Shown one piece after another: positions 21,108 to 30,565 of a stretch of 64,000 nt of DNA. The stretch is from Cystobacter fuscus (GTDB taxonomy: Bacteria > Myxococcota > Myxococcia > Myxococcales > Myxococcaceae), in assembly GCF_002305875.1 (NCBI RefSeq), contig NZ_CP022098.1, positions 3,472,001 through 3,536,000 on the forward strand. The letters run 5' to 3'. Numbering within the stretch: the first letter of the stretch is position 1; the number at the start of each line of letters is the position of its first letter. The translations under genes and the position numbers were made by a program. The notes under the pieces were generated by a model. That model was given only the letters and a program-made list of their open reading frames with translations, did no database searches and was not told the origin of the DNA.

Positions 21108-21503
21108 ATGCCCTATATCCCAGACTTCGACACAGAGGCAGTCCTCCACATTCTCAACTCAATCATCCAGAAGCACCCAGAGGGATCACCGGAGAGAGAC
21201 GCAATCGAGCTTGCGCAGATTGCATTGATCTACCCCCGCCACATCCGGAAAGAGGATGACTTTCGCAGGTTCTACAGGGACGTTTATGATCCCTCATTCA
21301 AGCTAAAAGTCTCCCATGAGTTTTCAACACGGGAAGAGGCGGATGAATGGCTAGCCAGCGGGAAGGCAGAGGACGCAGAGCGCGTCAGAATCGCTGGAAA
21401 GGGTTTCATGGTTGTCCGACTGCCTGGGAGGTCTACGTTCATGAGCGCACCCCTTGAAGGGGAAGAGGAGGAAACAGACGAATCAGGGGAGGGCTCCGAG
21501 TAG
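21108..21503 (+). CDS. Small acidic orphan protein, unknown function
   Basis: This 131-residue protein has a mostly helical N-terminus (FDTEAVLHILNSIIQKHPEG, then SPERDAIELAQIALIY). A mixed region follows (HEFSTREEADEWLASG, then GKGFMVVRLPGRSTFM) and a strongly acidic tail (EGEEEETDESGEGSE). Codon use and GC content are clearly lower than in neighbours, suggesting horizontal acquisition. It has no signal or membrane segment and may be an immunity-type cytosolic protein, but that is a guess from size, charge and context. A rho-independent terminator follows at 21605. Confidence 0.7.
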   Translation: MPYIPDFDTEAVLHILNSIIQKHPEGSPERDAIELAQIALIYPRHIRKEDDFRRFYRDVYDPSFKLKVSHEFSTREEADEWLASGKAEDAERVRIAGKGFMVVRLPGRSTFMSAPLEGEEEETDESGEGSE

Positions 21504-21604
21504 GCGATAGTCTGGTGAGGGCGGATGCTGGAGCCGCCAGCAGTGAGCGCTTTGGTCTTGTCCAAGCGGATCGAGTTACAGTCTCATCCACCCCATCGCT
21601 CCCT

Positions 21605-21637
21605 GCCCCCATCGATTCAGTATGTGGGGGCTTTTTT
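21605..21637 (+). terminator. Rho-independent terminator
   Basis: A 7-bp stem (GCCCCCA at 21605-21611 with TGGGGGC at 21625-21631) and a 13-base loop are followed immediately by six T. It ends the orphan gene at 21108-21503. The element overlaps the last codons of the convergent giant kinase gene, which is unusual. Confidence 0.8.
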
Positions 21638-24600
21638 CATTTCAAGCCCATTCGTGCGGGTCAGCGGGTGGTGGGGCAGCTCGATGATGGCCTCGGTGAA
21701 CTCGCCTTCGCGAGACTCCAGGCGCAGGCTGCCCTGGTGGGTCCCCACGATGATGTCGTGGCTGATGGACAGACCCAGTCCCGTGCCCTCTCCGGGCGGC
21801 TTGGTGGTGAAGAACGGGTCGAACACCCGGTTCAGGTGGGCCGCGGGAATGCCGGTGCCGTTGTCGCGGATGCGCACCTCGACGTGCTCGCCCAGGTTCC
21901 GGGTGGTGATGTCCAGGCGGGGCGTGAAGGTCATGCCCAGCGCGAGCTTCTTCTGGCGCAGCGCATGGCTCGCGTTGGCCACCAGGTTGATGAACACGCG
22001 GCTGAGCTCCGAGCGCACCAGCTCCACCGCGCCCAGGCTCGCGTCGTAGTTCACGTGCACTTCGGGGGTGATCTCCCGGACTCCGCTGCGCAGGCCGTGC
22101 TGCAGGAGGGTGAGACTCTCGGCGAGCACGGCGTTGAGATCCGAGGGCTCCCGCTCACTGGCGGCGGCGCGGGAGTGGAGCAACATGCCATTGATGATCT
22201 GGTTGGCACGCTGGCCGTGCTCGTGAATTTTCTGGGTGTTCTGTCGCATCGTCGCCAGCGTGCTGCTCATGTCCTCATGGATGCCTGGCTCCATCCGGTA
22301 TCGCTGTGAGTCGAGGCTCGTGCTCAGGTCCTCGGTGAGCTCGCCCAGCAGCTCGCTGAAGTTGTTGATGAAGTTGAGGGGGTTCTTCAGCTCGTGCGCG
22401 ATACCGGCGGTGATCGAGCCCAGTGACGCGAGCTTCTCCTGGGCCACGAGCTGCTGCTGGGTGTCACGCAGCTGGCGCAGGGTCTGGCCGAGCTCCTCGT
22501 TCTTGGTCTGGAGTTCGTGCGTGCGCTGCTCCACCTTCTGCTCGAGGGTCCGGCTGTAGTCCTCCAGCTGATCATAGAGCAGCGCGTTCTGCAGCGAGAG
22601 GGCCGCCTGGGCCAGGAGCGTGCGCAGCACCTCGAGCCGGTCGGCGGTGAACGCTCCGTCCGTCAGGTGGTTCTCCAGGTAGAGCAGGGCCACGCGCTTG
22701 CCCTGGGTGACGAGGGGGGCACACAGCACGGAGCGCGCGGCGTGCTGGACCACATAGGTGTCGGTGGTGAAGCGGCCCTCGGCCGCGGCGTTGTCGAGCA
22801 CCACGCTCTCGCCCGTGCGGACCACGTAGTGGACGATGGCCGAGGACAATCGTTCATCTCCCTCGAACGGTGCGGGGAGCGGGGCGGAGGCAGGGCCCGA
22901 CAGCGAGCGCTCGGCCACGATCGCCAGTCGTCCGTGCCGCTCCATGAGGAGCAGCCCGCGCTGGGCCCCCGCGTTCTCGATGGCGAACCGCATCAACGTG
23001 TCGACCAGCCGCTCGAGGACGAGCTCCCCCGAGAGGGCCTGGGCCGCCTTGAGCACCGTGGACGCGTCGAGGGCGGAGGTGCTGCCACGGCTCGAGTGGC
23101 TCGGGGCCTCGGAGCTGGAGGGGTTGGCGTCCGCCCGACGGGTGAACACCTGGGGGTAGCGCTGCTCCAGGTCGGCGACCTTGGCCTCGGCTCCCCAGCG
23201 GCGGTAGGCATTGGCCGCGTCGAGCAGGCAGTCGCGGGCGAGCCGCTCGCGCCCGAGCGAGAGGTAGAACTCCCCAGCGAGTTCGTGCGCGAGCGCCACG
23301 TCGTTGAGGTAGCGGTTCTTCAAGGCATTGGCAGCGGCCTCCTCATACAGGTGGCTGGCGGCTACCGTGTCTCCTCTCAGGCGGGCCCGCTCCGCCTCGA
23401 CGAGTTGGTAGCGGTGCAGCAGGTTCATGGGCCCGTGGTCCGCCCAGTGCTTCATCTTCCTCTGGTTCTGCTCCACTTTCTCCAGAAGTCGCTCCTGCTC
23501 CTCGGGTGGCGCGGTGCGACATCGCAATAGCCATACCAGTGCGCTGTAGTAGTGGAAGATCACGAACGACACCGTGCCGAGCGACGACTGGATGTAGCTC
23601 TCCGCGTCCTCCGCCACCCGGGTCTCCGCCTGACGGAAGAAGCACTCCAGCATGAGCTTCTGGACGTAGATGAGCGACTCCATGTGGGCGTTCTGGTTCG
23701 TGCGGATCTGGGACAGCTGGTCTTCGTGGAAGACCGCTCCAACGAGCCGCGTCGGCTCCACCGCACGTCCCATGAGGTTGAGGCAGGCCTGCATCGCGAT
23801 GCGGATGACCAGGGTGGCATATTTCAGCTCGTAGCGGTTGACGAGTGCCAGATTGCGCTCCTGCTCATGAAGCACCATGTCCAGAGGATCTCCCTGGTAG
23901 ACGATCCTCATGCTGAGGCGCGCGGCGCCGTGTGCCATGAACTCGAACTCACCGCTCTCCTGTGCGAGCTGCGTACTCTCGAGCAGGAGTGGGTCGCTCG
24001 CTCGCCAGTGGGTCTTCCAATGCGTGAAGCCCGCGACGAGCTGGAGGAGCTTCGCCTTGTACCGCTTCGAATCCGCGTGCGTGGGGAATTGCAACACCAG
24101 CCGCCCACACCTCGTGGCGGCGTCCAGGTCCCCGAGGAACACCGCCAATGCCATTCCAATGCTGCCGAGAAAGTAGGGCATCTCGGGTGACCGGCCATGT
24201 CGCAGACATAACTGGAGCGCCTCGAGCTGGACCGCCAGGCTCAGGGTGGGTTGTGTATTGAAGAGCGGTGTGGCCAGCATCATCCCGATGCGCGAGACCG
24301 CCAGCCACTGCGGCTCGTGCGTGAGTGGCATTTCCAGCAGGTCGCGATCCGTCTTGGCCGCCAGCAGCTCGCGCATGGCCTGAACCTGTGCGAGGAGCTC
24401 CGGCATCGAGATGTTCCTGGGGAGGTTCACCCCCAGCATCTCCATGGCGCGATAGCCATGCTCCACGCTTTGCTGGGGCTCGTTGCGTATGATGGCGAAG
24501 TGGGCCAGCGTCTCGTAGACCCGGATCTTCTCGAGCGGTGTACGCGCCCGCGCCAGCAGCAGCTCGGAGATGGCCTGGCTGCGCTCGAGGCGGGCGTTGG

Positions 24601-26998
24601 CGAACTCCGCATCCATCGCCTCGGCGTGCAGCTCGAAGCTCAGCTCATGGTGCTTCTCCCACGCGTCCCCTGGCAGAAGGGCGATGCCCGCGGTGAAGAA
24701 GCGGAGTGCGGGCTCGAACGCCGCCGAGTTCCTGGCCTTGCGGCCCGCGAGCAGGTTGAGGCGTGCCGTCTCGTAGCGCTCCTCGGGCGAGTGTTCGATA
24801 CCGAGTCCCCGGTTGAGTTGGTGGACGATGTCGAAGAGGCGGTCGTCGCGCTGCTCCTCTGGGGTGGCCGCGAGCAGCAATCGGCCGATCCGCAGGTGCA
24901 GGGCCGCGCGTTGCTCCTCGGGGATGAGCGCGTAGGCCGCCTGCTGGACGCGATCGTGCAGGAACTTGTAGGTGGTGTCCTGGCTCCCCTCCTGTTCGGT
25001 GCGCTTCCACCGCTCGTCCACGGGGAGCACCAGCCCCACTTCGATGGCTTGATGCAGCTCGGTCGCCAGTTGCGCGGTGGGGCTCTGGCGCACGATGGCG
25101 AGCGTGGCCAGGTCGAAGCGGGCGCCCAGGCACGCCGCGAGCTGGAGCACCTCCTGCGTCGAGGAGGGCAGTCGCTGGATGCTTCGGCTCATCAGCTCGA
25201 CGACATTGGCGGTGATGCCCCGCTCCCGGATGGACTGGAGGTCCCATTTCCACGTGAAGCGCTTCGGATCGAAGTCGATGAGGGTTTCCTCGTAGAGGAT
25301 GCGCAGCCACTGGCCGAGGAAGAACGGGTTGCCCTCCGTGCGCTCGTGGGCCAGTCGCGCCAGGGGCCGCGCTCGCTCTGGCTCGCAGTGCAGCGTGTCC
25401 CCCACGAGCTGCTCCACGTGGGCGAGCCCCAGCGGTGCGAGCGTCAGCGAGGTGAGCCGGGTTCCCTCCACGCCAGGTGCCTCCAGCATCATCCGCAGCG
25501 GGTGGGTTCCATCGACCTCGTTGTCCCGATAGGCCCCGATGATGAGCAGATGGCGGCAGTCCGGATCCGTCAGGAGCGTCTGGAGCAGATTGAGCGAGGG
25601 GCGGTCCGCCCATTGGAGGTCGTCCAGGAAGAGCACCAGGGGGTGGTTTTCGGTGGCCAGCGCCTGGGCGAAGCGTTGGAAGACGAGGTGGAAGCGCAGC
25701 TGGGTCTCGGTGGGGGGCAGGCCCGGGGTGGACGGCTGGGGGCCGACGATGCGCTCGAGATCCGGAACGACATCGAGGAGCACCTGACCACTCCCTCCGA
25801 GCGCCTGGGTGAGCCGTTGGCGCCAGTGCTCCAACCTCTCGGGTTTCTCGGTCAGCAGTTGCCGCACGATGTCCGTGAAGGCCTGGACGAGTGAGGCATA
25901 GGGGATGTCGCGCTGGAGCTGATCGAACTTGCCCGAGGCGAAGGTGCCATGCCGCCGGACCACCGGCTTGTGGAGCTCCTGGACGAGTGCGCTCTTGCCC
26001 ACCCCCGAGGAGCCCGCCACCAGCAGCAGCTCGGCTCGGCCGTGCGCGGCGCGCTCGAACGTCTCCAGGAGCACGGCCACCTCGGCTTCGCGGCCGTAGA
26101 GCCTTTGGGGCAAGAGGAAGCGGTTGGAGACATCCTGGTGTCCGGGCGAGAAGTCTGGGGGCTCACCTCCGGGCGCGCCCAGATGCGCGAGGCACAGCTC
26201 CAGGTCCGCTTTGACGCCCAGGGCACTCTGGTAGCGCTCCTCGGCCGTCTTGGCCAGCAGCTTCATCACCACGTCCGAGACGGTACGCGGAATGGTCGGG
26301 TCCACCTCGTGGGGTGGTACGGGCCGCTGGGCGATGTGCAGGTGGACGAACTCCACCGCGTCCGCCGCCTGGAAGGGCACGTGGCCCAGGAGCAGCTCGT
26401 AGAGGGTGATGCCCAGCGAGTACAGGTCCGCGCGGTGGTCGACGGCGCGGTTCATCCGCCCGGTTTGCTCGGGGGAGAGGTAGCGCAGGGTGCCCTCGAG
26501 CACGTTGGGACTCTGCAGGCTGGGGTTCTCGCGCGAGATCATCGTCGAGAGCCCGAAGTCGATGAGCCACACCTCGTCGAGAGTGGGCGAGACGATGATG
26601 TTGGAGGGATTGAGATCCTTGTGGACGATGTGCCGTCCGTGGAGGGCGGCGAGCGCGGTGGCGATGCGCGCGCCGAGCCAGAGCGCTTCCTCCAGGGGCA
26701 GGCGGCGTGCGCCGAGCCGCGCACTGAGTGCCCGGGCGCCCCGATCCTCCATGACGATGGCCCAGCTGCTTTGTACCGGCTCCAGGCCGAGGATGCCCAC
26801 GCCGCCGTGTCCCGAGGCCACGCGGGCGAGCTCATACTCGCGCCGCAAACGGGTCACGGCCTCGGCGCTGGGGTACTCGTCACCCAGCAGTTTGAGGATG
26901 ACGGCGGCCCCATCGCTCGTCCGATAGGCACTGTAGATGCTCGAGCGCTCGCTGCGGTGCAAGAGGTGGTTCAGGGCATAACCAACGAGCGGGAACAT
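21617..26998 (-). CDS. Giant hybrid Ser/Thr kinase - AAA ATPase - GAF - histidine kinase
   Basis: The 1793-residue cytoplasmic signalling protein has four modules. Residues 1-270 are a Ser/Thr kinase with HKDLNPSN at 126-133 and DFG at 147-149; the Gly-rich loop is poorly conserved. An AAA/STAND ATPase with GSSGVGKS at 329-336 comes next, then a long helical (TPR-like) region of about 600 residues. A GAF domain (about 1320-1470) and coiled coil lead to a histidine kinase with GIAHELKNPLNF (His1535), NLVANASHAL and GEGTGLGLSIS. There is no receiver. This layout is common in myxobacteria and cyanobacteria. ATG 26998 follows a GGAG. A deleted paralog fragment lies at 20385. Confidence 0.92.
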   Translation of the reverse strand: MFPLVGYALNHLLHRSERSSIYSAYRTSDGAAVILKLLGDEYPSAEAVTRLRREYELARVASGHGGVGILGLEPVQSSWAIVMEDRGARALSARLGARRLPLEEALWLGARIATALAALHGRHIVHKDLNPSNIIVSPTLDEVWLIDFGLSTMISRENPSLQSPNVLEGTLRYLSPEQTGRMNRAVDHRADLYSLGITLYELLLGHVPFQAADAVEFVHLHIAQRPVPPHEVDPTIPRTVSDVVMKLLAKTAEERYQSALGVKADLELCLAHLGAPGGEPPDFSPGHQDVSNRFLLPQRLYGREAEVAVLLETFERAAHGRAELLLVAGSSGVGKSALVQELHKPVVRRHGTFASGKFDQLQRDIPYASLVQAFTDIVRQLLTEKPERLEHWRQRLTQALGGSGQVLLDVVPDLERIVGPQPSTPGLPPTETQLRFHLVFQRFAQALATENHPLVLFLDDLQWADRPSLNLLQTLLTDPDCRHLLIIGAYRDNEVDGTHPLRMMLEAPGVEGTRLTSLTLAPLGLAHVEQLVGDTLHCEPERARPLARLAHERTEGNPFFLGQWLRILYEETLIDFDPKRFTWKWDLQSIRERGITANVVELMSRSIQRLPSSTQEVLQLAACLGARFDLATLAIVRQSPTAQLATELHQAIEVGLVLPVDERWKRTEQEGSQDTTYKFLHDRVQQAAYALIPEEQRAALHLRIGRLLLAATPEEQRDDRLFDIVHQLNRGLGIEHSPEERYETARLNLLAGRKARNSAAFEPALRFFTAGIALLPGDAWEKHHELSFELHAEAMDAEFANARLERSQAISELLLARARTPLEKIRVYETLAHFAIIRNEPQQSVEHGYRAMEMLGVNLPRNISMPELLAQVQAMRELLAAKTDRDLLEMPLTHEPQWLAVSRIGMMLATPLFNTQPTLSLAVQLEALQLCLRHGRSPEMPYFLGSIGMALAVFLGDLDAATRCGRLVLQFPTHADSKRYKAKLLQLVAGFTHWKTHWRASDPLLLESTQLAQESGEFEFMAHGAARLSMRIVYQGDPLDMVLHEQERNLALVNRYELKYATLVIRIAMQACLNLMGRAVEPTRLVGAVFHEDQLSQIRTNQNAHMESLIYVQKLMLECFFRQAETRVAEDAESYIQSSLGTVSFVIFHYYSALVWLLRCRTAPPEEQERLLEKVEQNQRKMKHWADHGPMNLLHRYQLVEAERARLRGDTVAASHLYEEAAANALKNRYLNDVALAHELAGEFYLSLGRERLARDCLLDAANAYRRWGAEAKVADLEQRYPQVFTRRADANPSSSEAPSHSSRGSTSALDASTVLKAAQALSGELVLERLVDTLMRFAIENAGAQRGLLLMERHGRLAIVAERSLSGPASAPLPAPFEGDERLSSAIVHYVVRTGESVVLDNAAAEGRFTTDTYVVQHAARSVLCAPLVTQGKRVALLYLENHLTDGAFTADRLEVLRTLLAQAALSLQNALLYDQLEDYSRTLEQKVEQRTHELQTKNEELGQTLRQLRDTQQQLVAQEKLASLGSITAGIAHELKNPLNFINNFSELLGELTEDLSTSLDSQRYRMEPGIHEDMSSTLATMRQNTQKIHEHGQRANQIINGMLLHSRAAASEREPSDLNAVLAESLTLLQHGLRSGVREITPEVHVNYDASLGAVELVRSELSRVFINLVANASHALRQKKLALGMTFTPRLDITTRNLGEHVEVRIRDNGTGIPAAHLNRVFDPFFTTKPPGEGTGLGLSISHDIIVGTHQGSLRLESREGEFTEAIIELPHHPLTRTNGLEMKKAPTY

Positions 26999-27088
26999 CC
27001 TGACTCCAGGTCTGAGGACGGGGCCCGTGAGCATAGAACGAGATGGAAGCCCGATTGAGGGGGCCCTCGAGGTACGCCAGGCGCGTGA

Positions 27089-27120
27089 GGTGTCCGGCCC
27101 GTCACTGGGGGCCGGACACC
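27089..27120 (-). terminator. Strong hairpin, probable terminator of the rnhB operon
   Basis: A perfect 12-bp inverted repeat, GGTGTCCGGCCC (27089-27100) and GGGCCGGACACC (27109-27120), encloses an 8-base loop. It lies 23 bases downstream of the minus-strand gene ending at 27143 and upstream of the giant kinase promoter region. There is no T tract, so termination may be inefficient or rho-dependent. Confidence 0.6.
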
Positions 27121-27142
27121 CGGGGTGCACGCGCCGTCGTGT

Positions 27143-27775
27143 TCAGCGCTGCTTCAGGTGGGTGATGCCCGCGTCGAGCAGCGCGGCCACGCCCCGCCGC
27201 ACGACGTGGACCACTTTGTGTCGATGGGGAGTGCCCGGCTGGGTGTAGTGGGTGCTCACCTTGTGGTGCAGCTCCGTGGCGCCCCAGATGAGCACCAGGT
27301 CCGCCCATTCCAGGTCGCCCTGGGCCTGGGTGCCCGTGCGCCGCTCGGTGCCATCCACCATGCGCAGATCCAACCGGCCGCCGAGCTTGGCCTTCAACTC
27401 CTCGCGCACCGCGGGCGAGCCGCCCACCACCACCACCCGGCGCACCGCGTGCTGGTGACACGTCTGGAGGAAGGCCACCTCGGCCCGGTGGTTGTTCGAG
27501 CCGCCACAGTGCTCGCAGTGGCTTCGGGGCTCCACCGGCAGGGGCTCGCGGCCGCTGGCCCGTGCCGCCTGCTGGCACTCCGCGGCGGTGCACACGCGGT
27601 AGAAGCGCTCGAGGAGGAGCTGCTCGCCCCGGGGCAGCTTGGGTTCACTCAGGCGCGTCTTGCCTGGGCGGGTGAGGCCCGCCTCCTCCAGAATCGCCCG
27701 GGCCCGGCTCCGGGACGTCGCCGAGGTGATGCCCCGCTCGGCGAACCAACCGTCGATGTCTCGGTCCGCGCTCAT
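27143..27775 (-). CDS. DUF2325-like protein, unknown function
   Basis: The 210-residue protein has an N-terminal helical part with a Cys pair and HCEHCGGSNNH, a likely metal-binding knuckle. A Rossmann-like C-terminal half follows: RRVVVVGGSPAVREELKAKL, then DLRMVDGTERR, then WADLVLIWGATELHHKVSTH. This pattern fits DUF2325, small proteins of unknown function. ATG 27775 overlaps the rnhB stop (ATGA), so translation is coupled to RNase HII. A nucleic-acid link is suggested only by that neighbour. Confidence 0.7.
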   Translation of the reverse strand: MSADRDIDGWFAERGITSATSRSRARAILEEAGLTRPGKTRLSEPKLPRGEQLLLERFYRVCTAAECQQAARASGREPLPVEPRSHCEHCGGSNNHRAEVAFLQTCHQHAVRRVVVVGGSPAVREELKAKLGGRLDLRMVDGTERRTGTQAQGDLEWADLVLIWGATELHHKVSTHYTQPGTPHRHKVVHVVRRGVAALLDAGITHLKQR

Positions 27776-28623
27776 ATGGGATCGGGTCCTGGGAAGAGTT
27801 CGCCTTGAGGGGAAGGAGGCACGGGCAGGCCGAGGGCCTCCCGCACGGGCGCGAAGCTGCGGCGGTGGATGGGCAGCACGCCCCGCTCGCGGATGGCCTG
27901 GACGTGCGAGGCCGTGGGATAGCCCTTGTGCTCGGCGAGCCCATAGCCCGGATAGAGCATGTCCAGCTCCCGCATCGTCCGGTCGCGCGTCGTCTTCGCC
28001 AGCACCGACGCCGCCGCGATGCTCAGCGACAGGGCGTCGCCCTTGATGATGCCGCGCTGGGGCAGCGTGCACTCGGGGATGGTGAAGGCGTCCAGCAGGA
28101 CGAACGTGGGTTGGATGCCCAGGCCCTGGAGCGCGCGGTGCATCGCGAGCAGGCTCGCCCGGCGGATGTTGAGCCGATCGATCTCCTCGGGCTCCGCCTG
28201 GCCCACGGCCCACGCCACCGCGCCCTGCTTGATGGCCTCCGCCAGTTCATCCCGGCGGGCCTCGTCGGCGATCTTCTTCGAGTCGTCCAGCCCCTCCAGC
28301 TTCCAGCCCCGCGGGAGGATGGCCGCCGCGGCCACCACGGGTCCGGCGAGCGGGCCCCGGCCGGCCTCGTCCACGCCCGCCACGTGCGTATGGCCCTGCT
28401 CCCACAGCTCCGTCTCGAAGCGCAGCAGGTGGCGCAGGCGCTGGCCCTCCGAGCGGTTCTTCCCCTGCTGCTGGCGCAGACGGCGGGCGAGCGCGCGGGC
28501 GCCCTGTCGGGTGTCCGCCTCCAGGGCCTCCAACAGTCCTTGGGGAATGGAACGGGCTTGGGTGACGAACCGCTCGGTCAACTCCGCCACGGAACAACAC
28601 AGGAGATCTTGAACGCTGGACAT
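27772..28623 (-). CDS. rnhB: Ribonuclease HII
   Basis: RNase HII removes misincorporated ribonucleotides and RNA primers from DNA. The 283-residue protein has the catalytic start GVDEAGRGPLAGPVVAAAAI at about 80-99, LDDSKK, LLDAF, the GDALSLSIAAASVLAKTTRD block and YGLAEHKGYPT. Family members are usually about 200 residues. Here about 75 residues of charged helix precede the catalytic domain (TRQGARALARRLRQQQGK), possibly a binding extension. ATG 28623 is chosen because upstream sequence is non-coding in character. Confidence 0.94.
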   Translation of the reverse strand: MSSVQDLLCCSVAELTERFVTQARSIPQGLLEALEADTRQGARALARRLRQQQGKNRSEGQRLRHLLRFETELWEQGHTHVAGVDEAGRGPLAGPVVAAAAILPRGWKLEGLDDSKKIADEARRDELAEAIKQGAVAWAVGQAEPEEIDRLNIRRASLLAMHRALQGLGIQPTFVLLDAFTIPECTLPQRGIIKGDALSLSIAAASVLAKTTRDRTMRELDMLYPGYGLAEHKGYPTASHVQAIRERGVLPIHRRSFAPVREALGLPVPPSPQGELFPGPDPI

Positions 28624-28691
28624 GACGTCCGAACCTAGCGAGTCACGCGGTCCGGAACAAATGCCGTTGGAGGAGCCGGCCGCCCGAGGGC

Positions 28692-29078
28692 TCAGGGGCG
28701 CAGGTGCAACTGGACCGAGCCGGGCTCGGGGTAGCAGTGGCACTCATCGCACGTCCACTTCACCTCGGCCGAGTCGCTGGGCCGGGTGCCGGCGAGGGCC
28801 GTCAGCACGACCCGGCCCGGACCGATGTCCTCGTGCACCGCCGTGGTGACGCCCCGCTCGGTGGTGGTGCTGGTGATGGAGTGACCCGTCTCCGTGTTGG
28901 TGGCCGTGACGACGGCGCCGCCCACCGGGCCGCCCTGTGCGTCCACCACCTCCACGCGCAGGGTGACGGGGTTGCCCGTACAGGGGTCCACTTCGATGTT
29001 GGGTACCCGCAGCCCCCCGTCGCAGGCGGAGAGGTACGCGAGGCCCAGAACCATCCACATGGCACGTGCTCGGTGCAT
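28692..29078 (-). CDS. Small lipoprotein with carboxypeptidase-regulatory-like fold
   Basis: This 128-residue product has a lipobox (MWMVLGLAYLSAC). An Ig-like segment follows (VTLRVEVVDAQGGPVGGAVV, TATNTETG, VVLTALAGTR), as in CarboxypepD_reg/transthyretin-like domains. The C-terminal WTCDECHCYPEPG has a Cys cluster. It may share the fold of the 898-residue repeat protein upstream. The start among the Met codons at 29099, 29078 and 29060 is uncertain. Function unknown. Confidence 0.65.
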   Translation of the reverse strand: MHRARAMWMVLGLAYLSACDGGLRVPNIEVDPCTGNPVTLRVEVVDAQGGPVGGAVVTATNTETGHSITSTTTERGVTTAVHEDIGPGRVVLTALAGTRPSDSAEVKWTCDECHCYPEPGSVQLHLRP

Positions 29079-29122
29079 GGACAGGGAGTGCGCACGCACG
29101 GGGCCGGGCGCAAGCGGACCTG

Positions 29123-30565
29123 TCAGGAGGTGGGCGGAAGTCGGACCCGGGCGAAGCGCGAGGCGTCCGTGTCCGGGTAGCGCTCGACGATGTAGCGGTA
29201 GACCTCCTGGGCCCGCCCCGGCTCCTGCATGCGCTCGCCGAGCACGCGCGCCAGGAGCACCAGGGCGCGGGGGGCGAGTGGATCCTCCGGGGCGGAGTCC
29301 GCGGCGGCCTCCAGCGCGCGCACCGCGAGGGCATGCTGCTGTTGGCTCGCCGCCGCTTGTCCGACGAAGAGGTGCACCGCGGGGGGGAGGGCGGCGCGGG
29401 GCAGGAAGTGGATCTCGGCGTAGAGCGCGAGGGCGCGGGGGATGTCACGGGCGCTGACGGCCTGGGTCAGCTCCTGGATGCGCAGCTCGGGGGGCGGGGC
29501 GGTCTCCGCCTCGGGCAGGCCCAGGCCCTCCACGCGCAGGGTGGTGCTCGGGGCCGCGCCGGGCAGCACGGGAGTGAGATACTCGGACGACGCCCCGTAC
29601 CCGAGGGCATCCCCCCGGGTGTGGAGCAGCAGCCCGAGCACGTGCGCCATCAACAGGGGCACGGGCAGCTCGACGAGCTCGGCGAGCCAGCGTGTCAGCA
29701 GCCCCAGGTCCAGGGCGCGCAGGCTCGCGCCGAGGGCGTACGTCACCAGCCCCGCGAGCCCCAGGACGAACAGGACGCCCAGCGTGGTGGTGTAGTCGCG
29801 CCCGAGGCGCAGCATGGCGCGCACGCCGCGCACGGGGTTGATCATCTCCAGGAAGGGGGCGCCGATGGCTCCCTGGATGAGGCCCATGGGCAGGTAGACG
29901 AGGCCGGCCAGTCCCAGCACCCACACGATGGGGTCCTCGCGCAGTTGTTCCCAGGGCAGGGCGTGGAAGGTGCCCGTCGCGTAGAACATGGGATCGTCGG
30001 ACAGGCGCGAGATGTACGCGTGCGCGTCCCAGCCGCTGAAGCAGACGAGGTAGACGCCGAAGGGGAGCCACACGGCGCTGGTGGCGACGAGGCCGCGCAG
30101 CGAGGGCTGGAGCCAGTCGGAGATGAGATCGTTGTATTCGGGCAGGGGGATGTCGGTCTCGCCCCGGGCGCTCGCCCGGAGGATGGCGAAGAAGCAGCCC
30201 CAGAAGACGCCGAACAGCAGCACCGCCGGAGCCAGCCGCGCGAGGATGAATGACGCCCGGGTGAGGAAGGCCAGCAGCGTGAGGATCGTCCCGATGGCCA
30301 GGAGCATGGCCAGGGCGTGGCGGTTGAGCAGGTAGCGCACCGCGGTGCGCATCCGCTCCGCGAGCGGTTGTTGCCGCGAGCGGTGGACGAGCAGTGTCTC
30401 CGCCTGTTGTCCGCAGGCGCGGCAGGCGATCAGGTCCACGGTGGAGATGCGCCGGGCCTCGACGCACTCCGGGCAGAGGAAGTCGGCACACCCCACGCAG
30501 CGCCAACCGGCGGTGGCGGTGGGGTGGCGCTTGCAGCGGGCGGGCGGCGGAGACAACGGGCTCAA
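29123..30565 (-). CDS. Membrane protein with N-terminal Zn ribbon and C-terminal helical repeats
   Basis: The 480-residue protein opens with a B-box-like zinc ribbon (CKRHPTATAGWRCVGCADFL, then CPECVEARR, then ACRACG). Six or so membrane helices follow in a DUF4013-like arrangement (TILTLLAFLT, APAVLLFGVFWGCFFAI, VLGLAGLVYLPMG, LGVLFVLGLAGLVTYALG). A cytoplasmic TPR-like tail begins at about 370 (ALALYAEIHFLPRAA, ALEAAADSAPEDPLAPRALV). The TTG start overlaps the upstream stop as TTGA, coupling it to the repeat protein. Function is unknown; a bacterial membrane scaffold is possible. Confidence 0.75.
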   Translation of the reverse strand: MSPLSPPPARCKRHPTATAGWRCVGCADFLCPECVEARRISTVDLIACRACGQQAETLLVHRSRQQPLAERMRTAVRYLLNRHALAMLLAIGTILTLLAFLTRASFILARLAPAVLLFGVFWGCFFAILRASARGETDIPLPEYNDLISDWLQPSLRGLVATSAVWLPFGVYLVCFSGWDAHAYISRLSDDPMFYATGTFHALPWEQLREDPIVWVLGLAGLVYLPMGLIQGAIGAPFLEMINPVRGVRAMLRLGRDYTTTLGVLFVLGLAGLVTYALGASLRALDLGLLTRWLAELVELPVPLLMAHVLGLLLHTRGDALGYGASSEYLTPVLPGAAPSTTLRVEGLGLPEAETAPPPELRIQELTQAVSARDIPRALALYAEIHFLPRAALPPAVHLFVGQAAASQQQHALAVRALEAAADSAPEDPLAPRALVLLARVLGERMQEPGRAQEVYRYIVERYPDTDASRFARVRLPPTS

